From JAYVYM01 sp046593925 (GTDB lineage Bacteria; Actinomycetota; Actinomycetes; Mycobacteriales; SCTD01): DNA of 5,940 nt. Shown here one piece after another: positions 1 through 5,692 of this stretch. A program made the position numbers and the translations under genes. The notes under the pieces are model-generated. The model was not told the origin of the DNA and did no database searches. It was given only the letters and a program-made list of their open reading frames with translations. Every line of letters starts with the position of its first letter. Positions within the stretch are counted from its first letter, which is position 1. The stretch covers positions 1 to 5,940 of the forward strand of contig JBKJQN010000040.1 of NCBI GenBank assembly GCA_046593925.1, in the 5' to 3' direction.

Positions 1-2
1 CC

Positions 3-641
3 TTGCAGGCCGCCGAACAGGCCCGGCAGGGCGCCGCCGGGCTCACGGTCGAGCACCACGCCGAGGTGTTCAGCCGCAGTACCCAGCACCTCGGCCTGCT
101 GGTCGCGGCCGTGGCCACCGGCATAGCCCTGGGCGTGCTGTTCGGGGTCCTGCACGCGGTGCTGCACCGCGACGGCAATGATCACAGCCCCTGGCGCTCC
201 TCGCTGTGGCTCGCTGCCGGCGCGTTCTTCGCGGTCTACCTGGTGCCGTTCGTGCGCTACCCGGCCAACCCACCCGGCGTCGGGGACCCGAACACCATCG
301 ACACCCGCACCCGCGCGTATCTCGCGGCCCTGGCCATCGGGATCCTCGGTGTCGTCGCAGCCGCCCGGCTCGCCCGCGACCTGCGCGGACGGCTCACCGA
401 GCCGCTGCGACACCTGGCAGTGACCGGCGTCCTGCTGGTGACGGTCGCGGTGCCGTTCGTGCTGCCCGCGAACACCGACCCGCTGGACGTCCCGGCCGGG
501 CTGCTGTGGGAGTTCCGGCTCCTGGCATTCGCGAGCTCGTTGCTGCTGTGGGGGGCCCTCGGGGCTGCGTACGGGCTGCTCGGTGGGTCAGGCACCGGGT
601 CGCCGGCGCGCGGCCACGACACCTCGAGCCTGGCGGTCTGA
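3..641 (+). CDS. cbtA: CbtA-family cobalt transporter subunit (5' end missing)
   Basis: Integral membrane protein of the CbtA family, which together with the small subunit CbtB is thought to import cobalt for cobalamin synthesis. About 212 residues are visible. The strongest evidence is the block around residues 81-99 reading PFVRYPANPPGVGDP, a family hallmark. Around it are about five hydrophobic segments (roughly residues 30-52, 66-86, 107-123, 138-155 and 168-194). The tail segment with LLWEFRLLAFASSLLLWG also fits the family C-terminus. Family members usually have about 50 more residues and one more N-terminal membrane helix. The TTG at position 3 is therefore probably internal, and the true start, and perhaps cbtB, lies upstream of the window. 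The stop is at 639-641, only 26 to 35 bases before the ArsR gene, so cotranscription is possible. CbtAB operons are often under a cobalamin riboswitch, but any such element would be outside this window. Confidence 0.85.
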   Translation: MQAAEQARQGAAGLTVEHHAEVFSRSTQHLGLLVAAVATGIALGVLFGVLHAVLHRDGNDHSPWRSSLWLAAGAFFAVYLVPFVRYPANPPGVGDPNTIDTRTRAYLAALAIGILGVVAAARLARDLRGRLTEPLRHLAVTGVLLVTVAVPFVLPANTDPLDVPAGLLWEFRLLAFASSLLLWGALGAAYGLLGGSGTGSPARGHDTSSLAV

Positions 642-655
642 GCAGCCTGCCCGCG

Positions 656-668
656 TACGCTGCGTCGG
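656..668 (+). promoter_or_regulatory. Possible leaderless promoter -10 element for the ArsR gene
   Basis: TACGCT at 656-661 fits the actinobacterial -10 form TAnnnT. It is followed by exactly six bases and then an in-frame GTG at 668, the spacing expected if transcription and translation both start at that G. No convincing -35 element is visible. If used, the sensor would gain three residues (Met-Ala-His) before the ATG at 677. The match is short and could be chance in GC-rich DNA. Confidence 0.3.
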
Positions 669-676
669 TGGCCCAT

Positions 677-1084
677 ATGAACAGCACTACAGATGACGAC
701 GTCGTACGGCACCTCGACGGCTGCTCGCTGCGCGTCGTCGACGCCGACCGGGTCGATGCCGTCCGGCAGGCGATGCCCGACGAGCGCGACGTCACCCAGC
801 TCGCGGACGTGTTCGGGCTGCTGGCCGACCCGGGCCGGCTCCGGCTGCTGGTGGCGCTGCTGGAAGGCGAGATGTGCGTGTGCGACATCGCCGCGTCGTG
901 CGGGCAGTCGGAGAGTGCGGTGTCGCACGCGCTGCGGCTGCTGCGCGCCCACCGGGTCGTCCAGGTCCGCCGGGCCGGCCGGATGGCGTACTACAAGCTC
1001 GCCGACGGGCATGTCCGGCTGTTGCTCGACGTCGCATTGACCCACGTCGGCCACACCGGCGCCGTTCATCCCGCGCGGGGATGA
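677..1084 (+). CDS. ArsR/SmtB-family metal-sensing transcriptional repressor
   Basis: A 135-residue winged-helix repressor. Family members bind operator DNA without metal and release it when metal binds. The core is residues 42-110: ADVFGLLADPGRLRLLVALL, then the helix-turn-helix CGQSESAVSHALRLLRAH and a wing with GRMAYYKL. Two metal sites can be read. The alpha3N-type site would use CVC at 67-69, Asp70 and Cys16 in the N-terminal arm, as in CadC and SmtB. The alpha5 site has Asp110, His112, His123 and His126, the same spacing as Asp-His-His-Glu/His in SmtB, CzrA and NmtR. Zinc, cobalt, nickel or cadmium are candidates; the metal cannot be fixed from sequence. ATG 677 was chosen because GGTGG at 667-671 lies five bases ahead. 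An in-frame GTG at 668 is the alternative if the message is leaderless. The stop overlaps the exporter start (ATGA at 1081-1084), so the two are surely cotranscribed and the exporter is the likely target. Confidence 0.93.
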   Translation: MNSTTDDDVVRHLDGCSLRVVDADRVDAVRQAMPDERDVTQLADVFGLLADPGRLRLLVALLEGEMCVCDIAASCGQSESAVSHALRLLRAHRVVQVRRAGRMAYYKLADGHVRLLLDVALTHVGHTGAVHPARG

Positions 1085-2118
1085 GCGCCGACGCCGCTTG
1101 GCTGCATCCCGACGACGTCGCGGGCCACCCGCACACCCACGACCGCGTCGGGCACGCCGGGCACTCGCCCGGCGTGAACGCCGACGCGGACCGGCGGCTG
1201 CTGGCGATCGCGCTCGCGCTGATCGTCGGGTTCATGCTCGCCGAGGTCACGGCCGGGGTGTTCGCGCACTCCCTCGCCCTGATCGCCGACGCCGGCCACA
1301 TGCTCACCGACGCCGCGGCCATCGCGCTGGCGCTGATCGCGATGCGCCTCGCGGCGCGGCCGGCGCGGGGCTCGTACACCTACGGGCTGAAGCGGGTCGA
1401 GATCCTGTCGGCCCAGGCCAACGGGGTCACCCTCCTGCTGCTCGCAGTGTTCTTCACCGTCGAGGGCGCCCGGCGGCTGGTCGACCCGCCCGACGTCCGC
1501 GGCGGGCTGGTGCTCGCGGTGGCGCTGGCCGGCATCGTGGTGAACCTGCTCGCCGCGTGGGTGCTGTCCAAAGCGAACCGGCAGAGCCTGAACGTCGAGG
1601 GCTCCTTCCAGCACATCCTCACCGACCTGTATGCCTTCATCGGCACCGCCATCGCCGCCGCGGTCATCCTGGTGACCGGGTGGCAGCGTGCCGACCCCCT
1701 CGCGACGCTGCTCGTGGCCGGGCTGATGGTCAAGGCCGGTTACGCCCTGGTGCGCGAGTCCGGCCGGGTGTTCCTGGAGGCCGCGCCGCGGGGGCTCGAC
1801 CCGGCGGGGATCGAGGGCGCCATCCTCGCCAGCAGCGGCGTGCTCGAGGTCCACGAGCTGCACGTCTGGGAGGTCACCAGTGGCTTCCCGGCGCTGTCCG
1901 CGCACGTCCTGGTCGACACAGCGTGCGACTGCCACGCCGGCCGCCAGGAGTTGGAGGTCATGCTCGCGCGTCGGTTCGGGATCGAGCACACGACGCTGCA
2001 GGTCGACCACCGCGAGGACCTACTCCCGTTCGCCGGACCCGACCGTCCGCACGGCGGGCACGCCGAGGCGCTCGGGGCCACCGGCGACCACACGCACGAC
2101 GACCGCGGCTGCCGATGA
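1081..2118 (+). CDS. CDF-family divalent metal exporter (CzcD/ZitB-like)
   Basis: A 345-residue cation diffusion facilitator, a proton-coupled antiporter that removes Zn2+, Co2+, Cd2+ or similar ions from the cytoplasm. Six membrane helices are visible between about residues 40 and 225. Helix 2 carries LIADAGHMLTD (His73, Asp77) and helix 5 carries HILTD (His178, Asp182). This HxxxD pair forms the transport site in zinc-type members. The cytoplasmic C-terminal domain (about 238-312) has HELHVWEVTSG, His275 and VDH at 309-310, which match metal-binding positions of that domain. The loop between helices 4 and 5, often His-rich, is short here and lacks histidines. Instead both ends of the protein are His-rich (residues 9-28 and 323-339), which may act as metal-collecting tails. 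The start overlaps the ArsR stop by ATGA, with no good separate ribosome site apart from GGGG directly before it, so translation is probably coupled. Metal specificity is an inference. Confidence 0.95.
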   Translation: MSADAAWLHPDDVAGHPHTHDRVGHAGHSPGVNADADRRLLAIALALIVGFMLAEVTAGVFAHSLALIADAGHMLTDAAAIALALIAMRLAARPARGSYTYGLKRVEILSAQANGVTLLLLAVFFTVEGARRLVDPPDVRGGLVLAVALAGIVVNLLAAWVLSKANRQSLNVEGSFQHILTDLYAFIGTAIAAAVILVTGWQRADPLATLLVAGLMVKAGYALVRESGRVFLEAAPRGLDPAGIEGAILASSGVLEVHELHVWEVTSGFPALSAHVLVDTACDCHAGRQELEVMLARRFGIEHTTLQVDHREDLLPFAGPDRPHGGHAEALGATGDHTHDDRGCR

Positions 2119-2252
2119 CGGTCTGGCCCGACCGGCCCCGGCCGACCCGGCGGGCGCACATCCAGGTCGGCGTACGCCCGGCCTTGCCATGGCTATCAGG
2201 GCCGAGGTCAGCGAGCTCGAACAGCGACTGCGGAGAACAAGGGCCTGAATAA
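2115..2252 (+). other. Doubtful 45-codon reading frame overlapping the CDF stop
   Basis: An ATG at 2115 overlaps the exporter stop codon (ATGA) and opens a frame of 45 residues, beginning MTVWPDRPRP and ending EQGPE. The first 19 codons end almost always in G or C, but this bias is lost afterwards. No family is recognisable, there is no hydrophobic segment, and the content is mostly Pro and Arg. It may be a remnant or simply an open stretch of GC-rich DNA. It is recorded because it fills most of the 168-base gap between the two modules. Confidence 0.15.
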
Positions 2253-2271
2253 CCGTGGGTGCGGCCAGTAA

Positions 2272-2287
2272 TGCTAGATTCTGACCG
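2272..2287 (+). promoter_or_regulatory. Probable leaderless promoter of the HTH-Mop regulator
   Basis: The element TGC followed by TAGATT (2272-2280) matches an extended -10 (TGn plus TAnnnT). Six bases separate it from the GTG start at 2287, so the G of the start codon would be the first transcribed base. There is no Shine-Dalgarno sequence in front of the gene, as expected for a leaderless message. The surrounding stretch (about 2231-2281) is also the most AT-rich in the window. No clear -35 hexamer is seen. This promoter would separate the molybdate module from the cobalt and efflux module. Confidence 0.5.
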
Positions 2288-2715
2288 TGCCTGAGTACCG
2301 AATCAGTGACGCGGCGCGGCTGCTGGCGGTCAGCGACGACACCCTTCGCCGGTGGGCCGACGCCGGTCGGATCGCCACCGTGACCGACGGTGCCGGACGT
2401 CGCGTCATCGACGGTGCGGTGCTCGCCCAGTTCGCGATCGCCCTGGCTGGCCAGGGCGACCCCGTGCCGGTCGGGCCGGTCGTCGCCGCGTCCGCCCGCA
2501 ACCGGTTGACCGGACTGGTCACCCGGGTGCTGCGCGACGGCGTGATGGCCCAGGTCGAGCTCCAGGCCGGGCCGTTCCGGATCGTGTCCCTGATGAGCCG
2601 GGAGGCCGCCGACCAGCTCGGCCTCGAGCCCGGGGTGCTCGCCGTCGCGACGGTGAAGTCCACGAACGTCGTCGTCGAGATTGCCCAGCACCACACCGCC
2701 CGCAGCACCGCCTGA
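2287..2715 (+). CDS. Helix-turn-helix regulator with a Mop/TOBE molybdate-binding domain
   Basis: A 142-residue one-component regulator. Residues 4-50 form an excisionase/MerR-like winged helix-turn-helix (YRISDAARLLAVSDDTLRRW followed by GRRVIDGAVL). Residues 55-68 look like a linker rich in Gly, Pro and Val. Residues 69-133 are a single Mop (TOBE-type) domain, seen in SARNRLTGLVTRV, the VSLMSREAADQLGL segment and ATVKSTNVVV. Mop domains bind molybdate or tungstate, usually as oligomers, so the protein likely senses these oxyanions and controls the modABC genes that begin 57 bases downstream. It does the job of ModE in proteobacteria but with a different DNA-binding domain. The GTG at 2287 is the first start in this frame and sits at the promoter spacing described for 2272-2287. 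Whether it represses or activates cannot be told. A 9-base-pair inverted repeat lies in the linker-coding part (2438-2459). Confidence 0.9.
   Translation: MPEYRISDAARLLAVSDDTLRRWADAGRIATVTDGAGRRVIDGAVLAQFAIALAGQGDPVPVGPVVAASARNRLTGLVTRVLRDGVMAQVELQAGPFRIVSLMSREAADQLGLEPGVLAVATVKSTNVVVEIAQHHTARSTA
2438..2459 (+). repeat. Perfect inverted repeat inside the HTH-Mop gene
   Basis: The left arm TCGCCCTGG (2438-2446) and right arm CCAGGGCGA (2451-2459) are exact complements separated by the four bases CTGG. It lies in the codons around residues 51-58, at the junction between the DNA-binding and Mop domains. It could form an RNA hairpin or serve as a dyad protein site. GC-rich coding DNA produces such repeats fairly often, so function is uncertain. 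Confidence 0.35.
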
Positions 2716-2721
2716 CCTGAT

Positions 2722-2750
2722 GCCAGGCCCCGACAACACCCTGGCCTGGC
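2722..2750 (+). promoter_or_regulatory. Inverted repeat between the regulator gene and modA
   Basis: The arms GCCAGGCC (2722-2729) and GGCCTGGC (2743-2750) are perfect 8-base complements around a 13-base loop. The repeat begins seven bases after the regulator stop and ends 22 bases before the modA start. It fills the centre of the only gap in this operon larger than the modA-modB junction. It could be a partial terminator or attenuator that sets regulator versus transporter levels, or an operator for the HTH-Mop protein. There is no T-run after it, so a classical terminator is unlikely. Confidence 0.4.
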
Positions 2751-2772
2751 CCGCCCGAACCGTTGGAGAGCC

Positions 2773-3561
2773 GTGCCCTCGACCCGCCGATCCCTGCTCA
2801 CCGCTGCCGCGCTGGCCGCGGTGCTGGCAGGCTGCGGAAGCAGCTCGTCCGGCCCGGCCGCGACGACCCAGGCTGCAGGGCCAGGGCTGTCCGGGTCGAT
2901 CACGGTGTTCGCGGCCGCTTCGCTGACCGGGTCGTTCACCACCCTGGGCAAGCAGTTCGAGGCCGCGCACCCGGGGACCAAGGTGACGTTCAGCTTCGGC
3001 GCGAGCTCGACGCTCTCGCAGCAGATCACCGGCGGCGCCCCGGCAGACGTCTTCGCTTCCGCCAGCGCCAAGAACATGACCGACGTGGTGACGGCCGGAG
3101 ACGCCGCAGACCCCAAGACCTTCGCCAAGAACGGCGCCGAGATCGCCGTGGCACCGGCCAGCGCGAGCAAGGTCATGTCGCTGGCCGACCTCGCCAAGCC
3201 GGGCGTGAAGGTCGCGCTCTGCCAGCCCGAGGTTCCCTGCGGGGCGCTGGCCCAGAAGGTGCTCGGCAACGCCAAGGTCGCTGTGCAGCCGGTGACCCAG
3301 GGACTGGACGTCAAGGCGGTGCTGGCCACCGTCAGCAGCGGCGAGGTAGACGCCGGGATCGTCTACGTCACCGACGTCAAGGCCGCCGGCAGCAGCGTCC
3401 ACGGCGTCGCCATCCCGGCCGACGTCAATGCCAGCACCGCGTACCCCATCGCCATGGTGAAGACCAGCAAGAACACCCAGCTGGGCCAGGCGTTTGAGGA
3501 CTACGTGCTGTCGACCGACGGGCAGAGCGTCCTGAGCAGGGCCGGGTTCGCCCAACCGTGA
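2773..3561 (+). CDS. modA: Molybdate ABC transporter, substrate-binding lipoprotein
   Basis: A 262-residue periplasmic-type binding protein that captures molybdate (or tungstate) outside the membrane and hands it to ModB. The N-terminus is a lipoprotein signal: Arg5-Arg6, a hydrophobic run at 8-19, and the lipobox LAGC with Cys21 as the lipid attachment site. A Ser/Gly/Pro/Thr-rich tether follows to about residue 40. The mature domain starts at ITVFAAASLTGSF. Ser50 and the Ser pair in FGASST (78-79) match oxyanion-binding serines of E. coli ModA. EVPCG (154-157), DVK (179-181) and GIVYVTD with Tyr198 match the remaining ligand positions; Cys156 replaces the Ala of the E. coli protein. GTG 2773 is the first start giving the whole signal peptide. 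GGAG at 2765-2768 is close to it, with four bases between. The stop overlaps a GTG at 3558 that opens a short frame leading to modB. Confidence 0.97.
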   Translation: MPSTRRSLLTAAALAAVLAGCGSSSSGPAATTQAAGPGLSGSITVFAAASLTGSFTTLGKQFEAAHPGTKVTFSFGASSTLSQQITGGAPADVFASASAKNMTDVVTAGDAADPKTFAKNGAEIAVAPASASKVMSLADLAKPGVKVALCQPEVPCGALAQKVLGNAKVAVQPVTQGLDVKAVLATVSSGEVDAGIVYVTDVKAAGSSVHGVAIPADVNASTAYPIAMVKTSKNTQLGQAFEDYVLSTDGQSVLSRAGFAQP

Positions 3562-3635
3562 GCCGGCCCCGGTTCGACCAGGACGCCACGGCCGACCGGG
3601 TCAGCACCGGCCCAGAGCGGCCCAGAACGTCGTGA
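3558..3635 (+). CDS. Possible 25-residue bridging frame between modA and modB
   Basis: GTG at 3558 overlaps the modA stop (GTGA), and this frame ends with TGA at 3633-3635, which in turn overlaps the GTG start of modB at 3632 (again GTGA). The product would be 25 residues, starting MSRPRFDQDA and ending PRTS. Of its 25 codons, 23 end in G or C, clearly more than in the modB frame read through the same bases. No family is recognisable. It may be a coupling peptide that carries ribosomes from modA to modB, or the original N-terminus of ModB separated by a one-base frameshift, or a coincidence. Confidence 0.3.
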   Translation: MSRPRFDQDATADRVSTGPERPRTS

Positions 3636-4492
3636 GGACGTTGGCGCGCTCGCCACGGCGGGCGGCGGCGGCGAGACCTGCGCAGCCACGGCCGGCGCTG
3701 CCGGTGCTGCTCGGCGTCCCGGCGCTGCTCGGACTGCTCCTGCTGCTCCTGCCGCTGGGTGGCCTGCTGGTCCGCGCGCCCTGGCGGGGTCTCCCCCGGC
3801 TGCTGTCCGAGCCGAGCGTCGCCCAGGCCCTGGGGCTGTCGCTGCGCGCGGCGGCGGCGGCGACCGTCCTGTCCCTGCTGCTCGGGGTCCCCCTCGCCTG
3901 GGTCCTGGCGCGGCTGTGCTTTCCCGGCCGACGGCTGCTCCGCGCGCTGGTCACGCTGCCGCTGGTGCTTCCGCCAGTCGTCGGCGGTCTCGCGCTGCTC
4001 GTCGTCTTTGGCCGTCGCGGTCTGCTGGGACCCCTGCTGGACAGCACCCTGGGGATCAGCCTGCCGTTCACCACCAGCGCTGTCGTGCTGGCCGAGACCT
4101 TCGTGGCGATGCCGTTTCTCATCGTCACGGTCGAGGGCGCCCTGAGCTCCGGCGACCAGCGACTCGAAGAAGCTGCCTCAACGCTGGGCTCGCGGCCCTG
4201 GACGACGTTCTGGCGCGTCACGCTTCCCCAGATCGGGCCGTCCGTCGCCGCCGGCGCCGTGCTGTGCTGTGCACGGGCACTCGGCGAGTTCGGCGCGACC
4301 ATCACCTTCGCCGGGAACCTGCCCGGCACCACCCAGACGATGCCGCTGGCCGTCTACATCGCCCTGGAACGCGACCCCGAAGCAGCAGTCGCCCTCGCCC
4401 TCGTCCTGCTGGCGCTGTCGGTCGTCATCCTCGTCGCGCTCCGCGAGCGCTGGCTGCGGCCGGGCACCGGAGTGAACGGTGCCACCGGATGA
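3632..4492 (+). CDS. modB: Molybdate ABC transporter, permease
   Basis: A 286-residue inner-membrane permease. As a homodimer it forms the molybdate channel between ModA outside and ModC inside. A basic, Ala/Pro/Arg-rich N-terminal tail of about 23 residues precedes about six membrane helices (roughly 25-46, 68-96, 104-126, 146-168, 203-225 and 253-271). The cytoplasmic EAA loop that contacts the ATPase is clear: EEAASTLG at 179-186, followed by the LP at 198-199. The segment ARALGEFGATITFAGNLPGTTQTMPLAVY after it is typical of ModB and CysTW-type permeases. GTG 3632 is the first start available in this frame, but no strong ribosome site precedes it. TTG 3641 is an alternative. Entry may depend on coupling through the short frame at 3558-3635. 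The 3' end overlaps modC by 14 bases. Confidence 0.96.
   Translation: MRTLARSPRRAAAARPAQPRPALPVLLGVPALLGLLLLLLPLGGLLVRAPWRGLPRLLSEPSVAQALGLSLRAAAAATVLSLLLGVPLAWVLARLCFPGRRLLRALVTLPLVLPPVVGGLALLVVFGRRGLLGPLLDSTLGISLPFTTSAVVLAETFVAMPFLIVTVEGALSSGDQRLEEAASTLGSRPWTTFWRVTLPQIGPSVAAGAVLCCARALGEFGATITFAGNLPGTTQTMPLAVYIALERDPEAAVALALVLLALSVVILVALRERWLRPGTGVNGATG
4469..4481 (+). promoter_or_regulatory. Ribosome binding site that fixes the modC start
   Basis: GGAG at 4469-4472 lies six bases ahead of GTG 4479, inside the last codons of modB. This good spacing favours 4479 over the in-frame GTG at 4503, which has no such site. Confidence 0.6.
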
Positions 4493-5615
4493 CCAGCGGC
4501 CCGTGAGCGGCCCGCAGCCCCAGCCGCACCACGCCAGCCGTCATCTCGACGCGACGATCCAGCTCCAGCAGGGCAGCTTCGAACTCGACGTCGAGCTGCA
4601 CGCGGTGTCCGGACAGGTCCTGGCCGTCGTGGGACCGAACGGCGCCGGCAAGAGCACCCTGCTGCGGACCCTGGCCGGACTACTCACCCTCACGGCCGGG
4701 CAGATCACGCTCGCCGGCCGCACGCTCGCCGACACCGCCACGGGTGTGCACCTGCCGCCGTACGACCGACAGGTCGGCGTGCTGTTCCAGGACTACCGGC
4801 TGTTCGGGCACCTGTCAGCCCGCGACAACATTGCCTTCGGGCTGCGTACCCAGGGCAAACGGCGAGCAGTCGCCCGCGCCCAGGCCGACACCTGGTTGGC
4901 CACCATGGGGTTGACCGGGCTCGCCGATCGGCGGCCCGCGCAGCTGTCCGGCGGTCAGGCCCAACGGGTCGCACTGGCCCGCGCCCTCGCGACCCGACCA
5001 CGGCTGCTGCTGCTCGACGAACCCCTCGCTGCGCTCGACGCCGGCACCCGGGCAGGCGTCCGCACCGAGCTCCGACGCCACCTGGTCGCCTTCGGCGGCC
5101 CCTCGCTGCTGGTCACCCACGACCCGCTGGAGGCGATGACCCTCGCCGACCAGCTGCTCGTGCTGGAAGGTGGCCGGGTCGTCCAGCACGGCACCCCCCA
5201 CGAGGTCGCCCGCCGCCCCAGAACCCGCTACATCGGCCAGCTGGTCGGCCTCAACGTCTACCAGGGCGACGCCGAACACGGCACCCTCATCACCGGCACG
5301 GGCGCCCGCATCCACATCACCGGCGATCGGTCCGGCCCCGCCACTGCGGCGATCCGACCGTCCGCCGTCACCCTGCACCCGGCGCCGCCTGCCGCCGCCA
5401 GCGCCCGCAACAGCTGGCACGGAACCCTCGAGGCCCTCGAACCCTTCGGCGACCGCATCCGCGCCACCATCAGCGGCGAGCTGCCCTTGCTCGCCGACAT
5501 CACGATGGCCGCCGTCACCGACCTGCAGCTCCGTCCCGGCGACCAGGTGTGGGCCAGCGTCAAGGCCACCGATATCGAGAGCTATCCGCAGCTGCCGAAC
5601 GCGTCTTCCACCTGA
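4479..5615 (+). CDS. modC: Molybdate ABC transporter, ATP-binding protein with Mop domain
   Basis: A 378-residue ATPase that powers molybdate import through ModB. The nucleotide-binding domain starts near residue 24. It has Walker A GPNGAGKST (52-60), the Q-loop Gln104 in VLFQDYRLF, the signature LSGGQ (156-160), Walker B LLLLDE (176-181) with catalytic Glu181, the D-loop LAALD and switch His214 in LVTHD. Residues 250-305 form a linker with YIGQLVGLNVY, as seen in ModC. Residues about 306-369 form a Mop/TOBE domain (SARNSWHGTLEALEPFGDRIRATI to VWASVKATDIESYP). That domain binds oxyanion and can slow transport when molybdate is plentiful. The length is usual for ModC. A Pro/His-rich stretch of about 20 residues precedes the ATPase core and is not a family feature. 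All catalytic residues are present, so the protein should be functional. Confidence 0.97.
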   Translation: MPPDDQRPVSGPQPQPHHASRHLDATIQLQQGSFELDVELHAVSGQVLAVVGPNGAGKSTLLRTLAGLLTLTAGQITLAGRTLADTATGVHLPPYDRQVGVLFQDYRLFGHLSARDNIAFGLRTQGKRRAVARAQADTWLATMGLTGLADRRPAQLSGGQAQRVALARALATRPRLLLLDEPLAALDAGTRAGVRTELRRHLVAFGGPSLLVTHDPLEAMTLADQLLVLEGGRVVQHGTPHEVARRPRTRYIGQLVGLNVYQGDAEHGTLITGTGARIHITGDRSGPATAAIRPSAVTLHPAPPAAASARNSWHGTLEALEPFGDRIRATISGELPLLADITMAAVTDLQLRPGDQVWASVKATDIESYPQLPNASST

Positions 5616-5650
5616 CACCCGGGATCGGCCGCGTCGGCCAGCACGGCAGC

Positions 5651-5670
5651 CGGTGGCCGGCCCGCCACCG
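5651..5670 (+). terminator. Hairpin after modC, possible terminator
   Basis: The arms CGGTGGC (5651-5657) and GCCACCG (5664-5670) pair perfectly over seven bases around a six-base loop, 35 bases after the modC stop. No T-run follows, so it is not a classical intrinsic terminator. T-poor hairpins after operons are common in high-GC actinobacteria, and the position at the end of modABC suits this role. Confidence 0.35.
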
Positions 5671-5692
5671 ACGACGGCCCCGCTGGGGGCTG

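Noticed and set aside
678..683. TGAACA resembling half of an SmtB/ArsR-type operator at the start of the ArsR gene.
   Set aside because: No matching TGTTCA half lies nearby, and the match is mostly created by the ATGAAC start codons.
257..2010. Long minus-strand open frames at 257-1069 and 1066-2010.
   Set aside because: They lie opposite cbtA, the ArsR gene and the CDF gene, and show low-complexity composition without domains.
2133..2144. CGGCC and GGCCG arms after the CDF gene as a terminator.
   Set aside because: The loop would be only two bases and no T-run follows; it is ordinary GC-rich self-complementarity.
3238..3252. Cysteine at ModA residue 156 where E. coli ModA has alanine, as a possible altered ligand site.
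   Set aside because: The contact at this position is through the main chain, and VPCG in place of VPAG is, to my knowledge, common in actinobacterial ModA proteins.
2020..3555. A 511-codon open frame on the minus strand across the HTH-Mop gene and modA.
   Set aside because: It is a by-product of GC-rich codon use opposite well-supported genes; its content is Gly/Arg/His-rich with no family resemblance, and it covers two recognised proteins.
4489..4506. ATGA overlap at the modB stop opening a five-codon frame that ends at GTG 4503, an alternative modC start.
   Set aside because: GTG 4479 has a well-spaced GGAG in front of it, and five-codon frames of this kind are expected by chance.
3601..5618. 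Minus-strand open frames at 3601-4332 and 4815-5618.
   Set aside because: They mirror modB and modC, whose motifs are complete on the plus strand.
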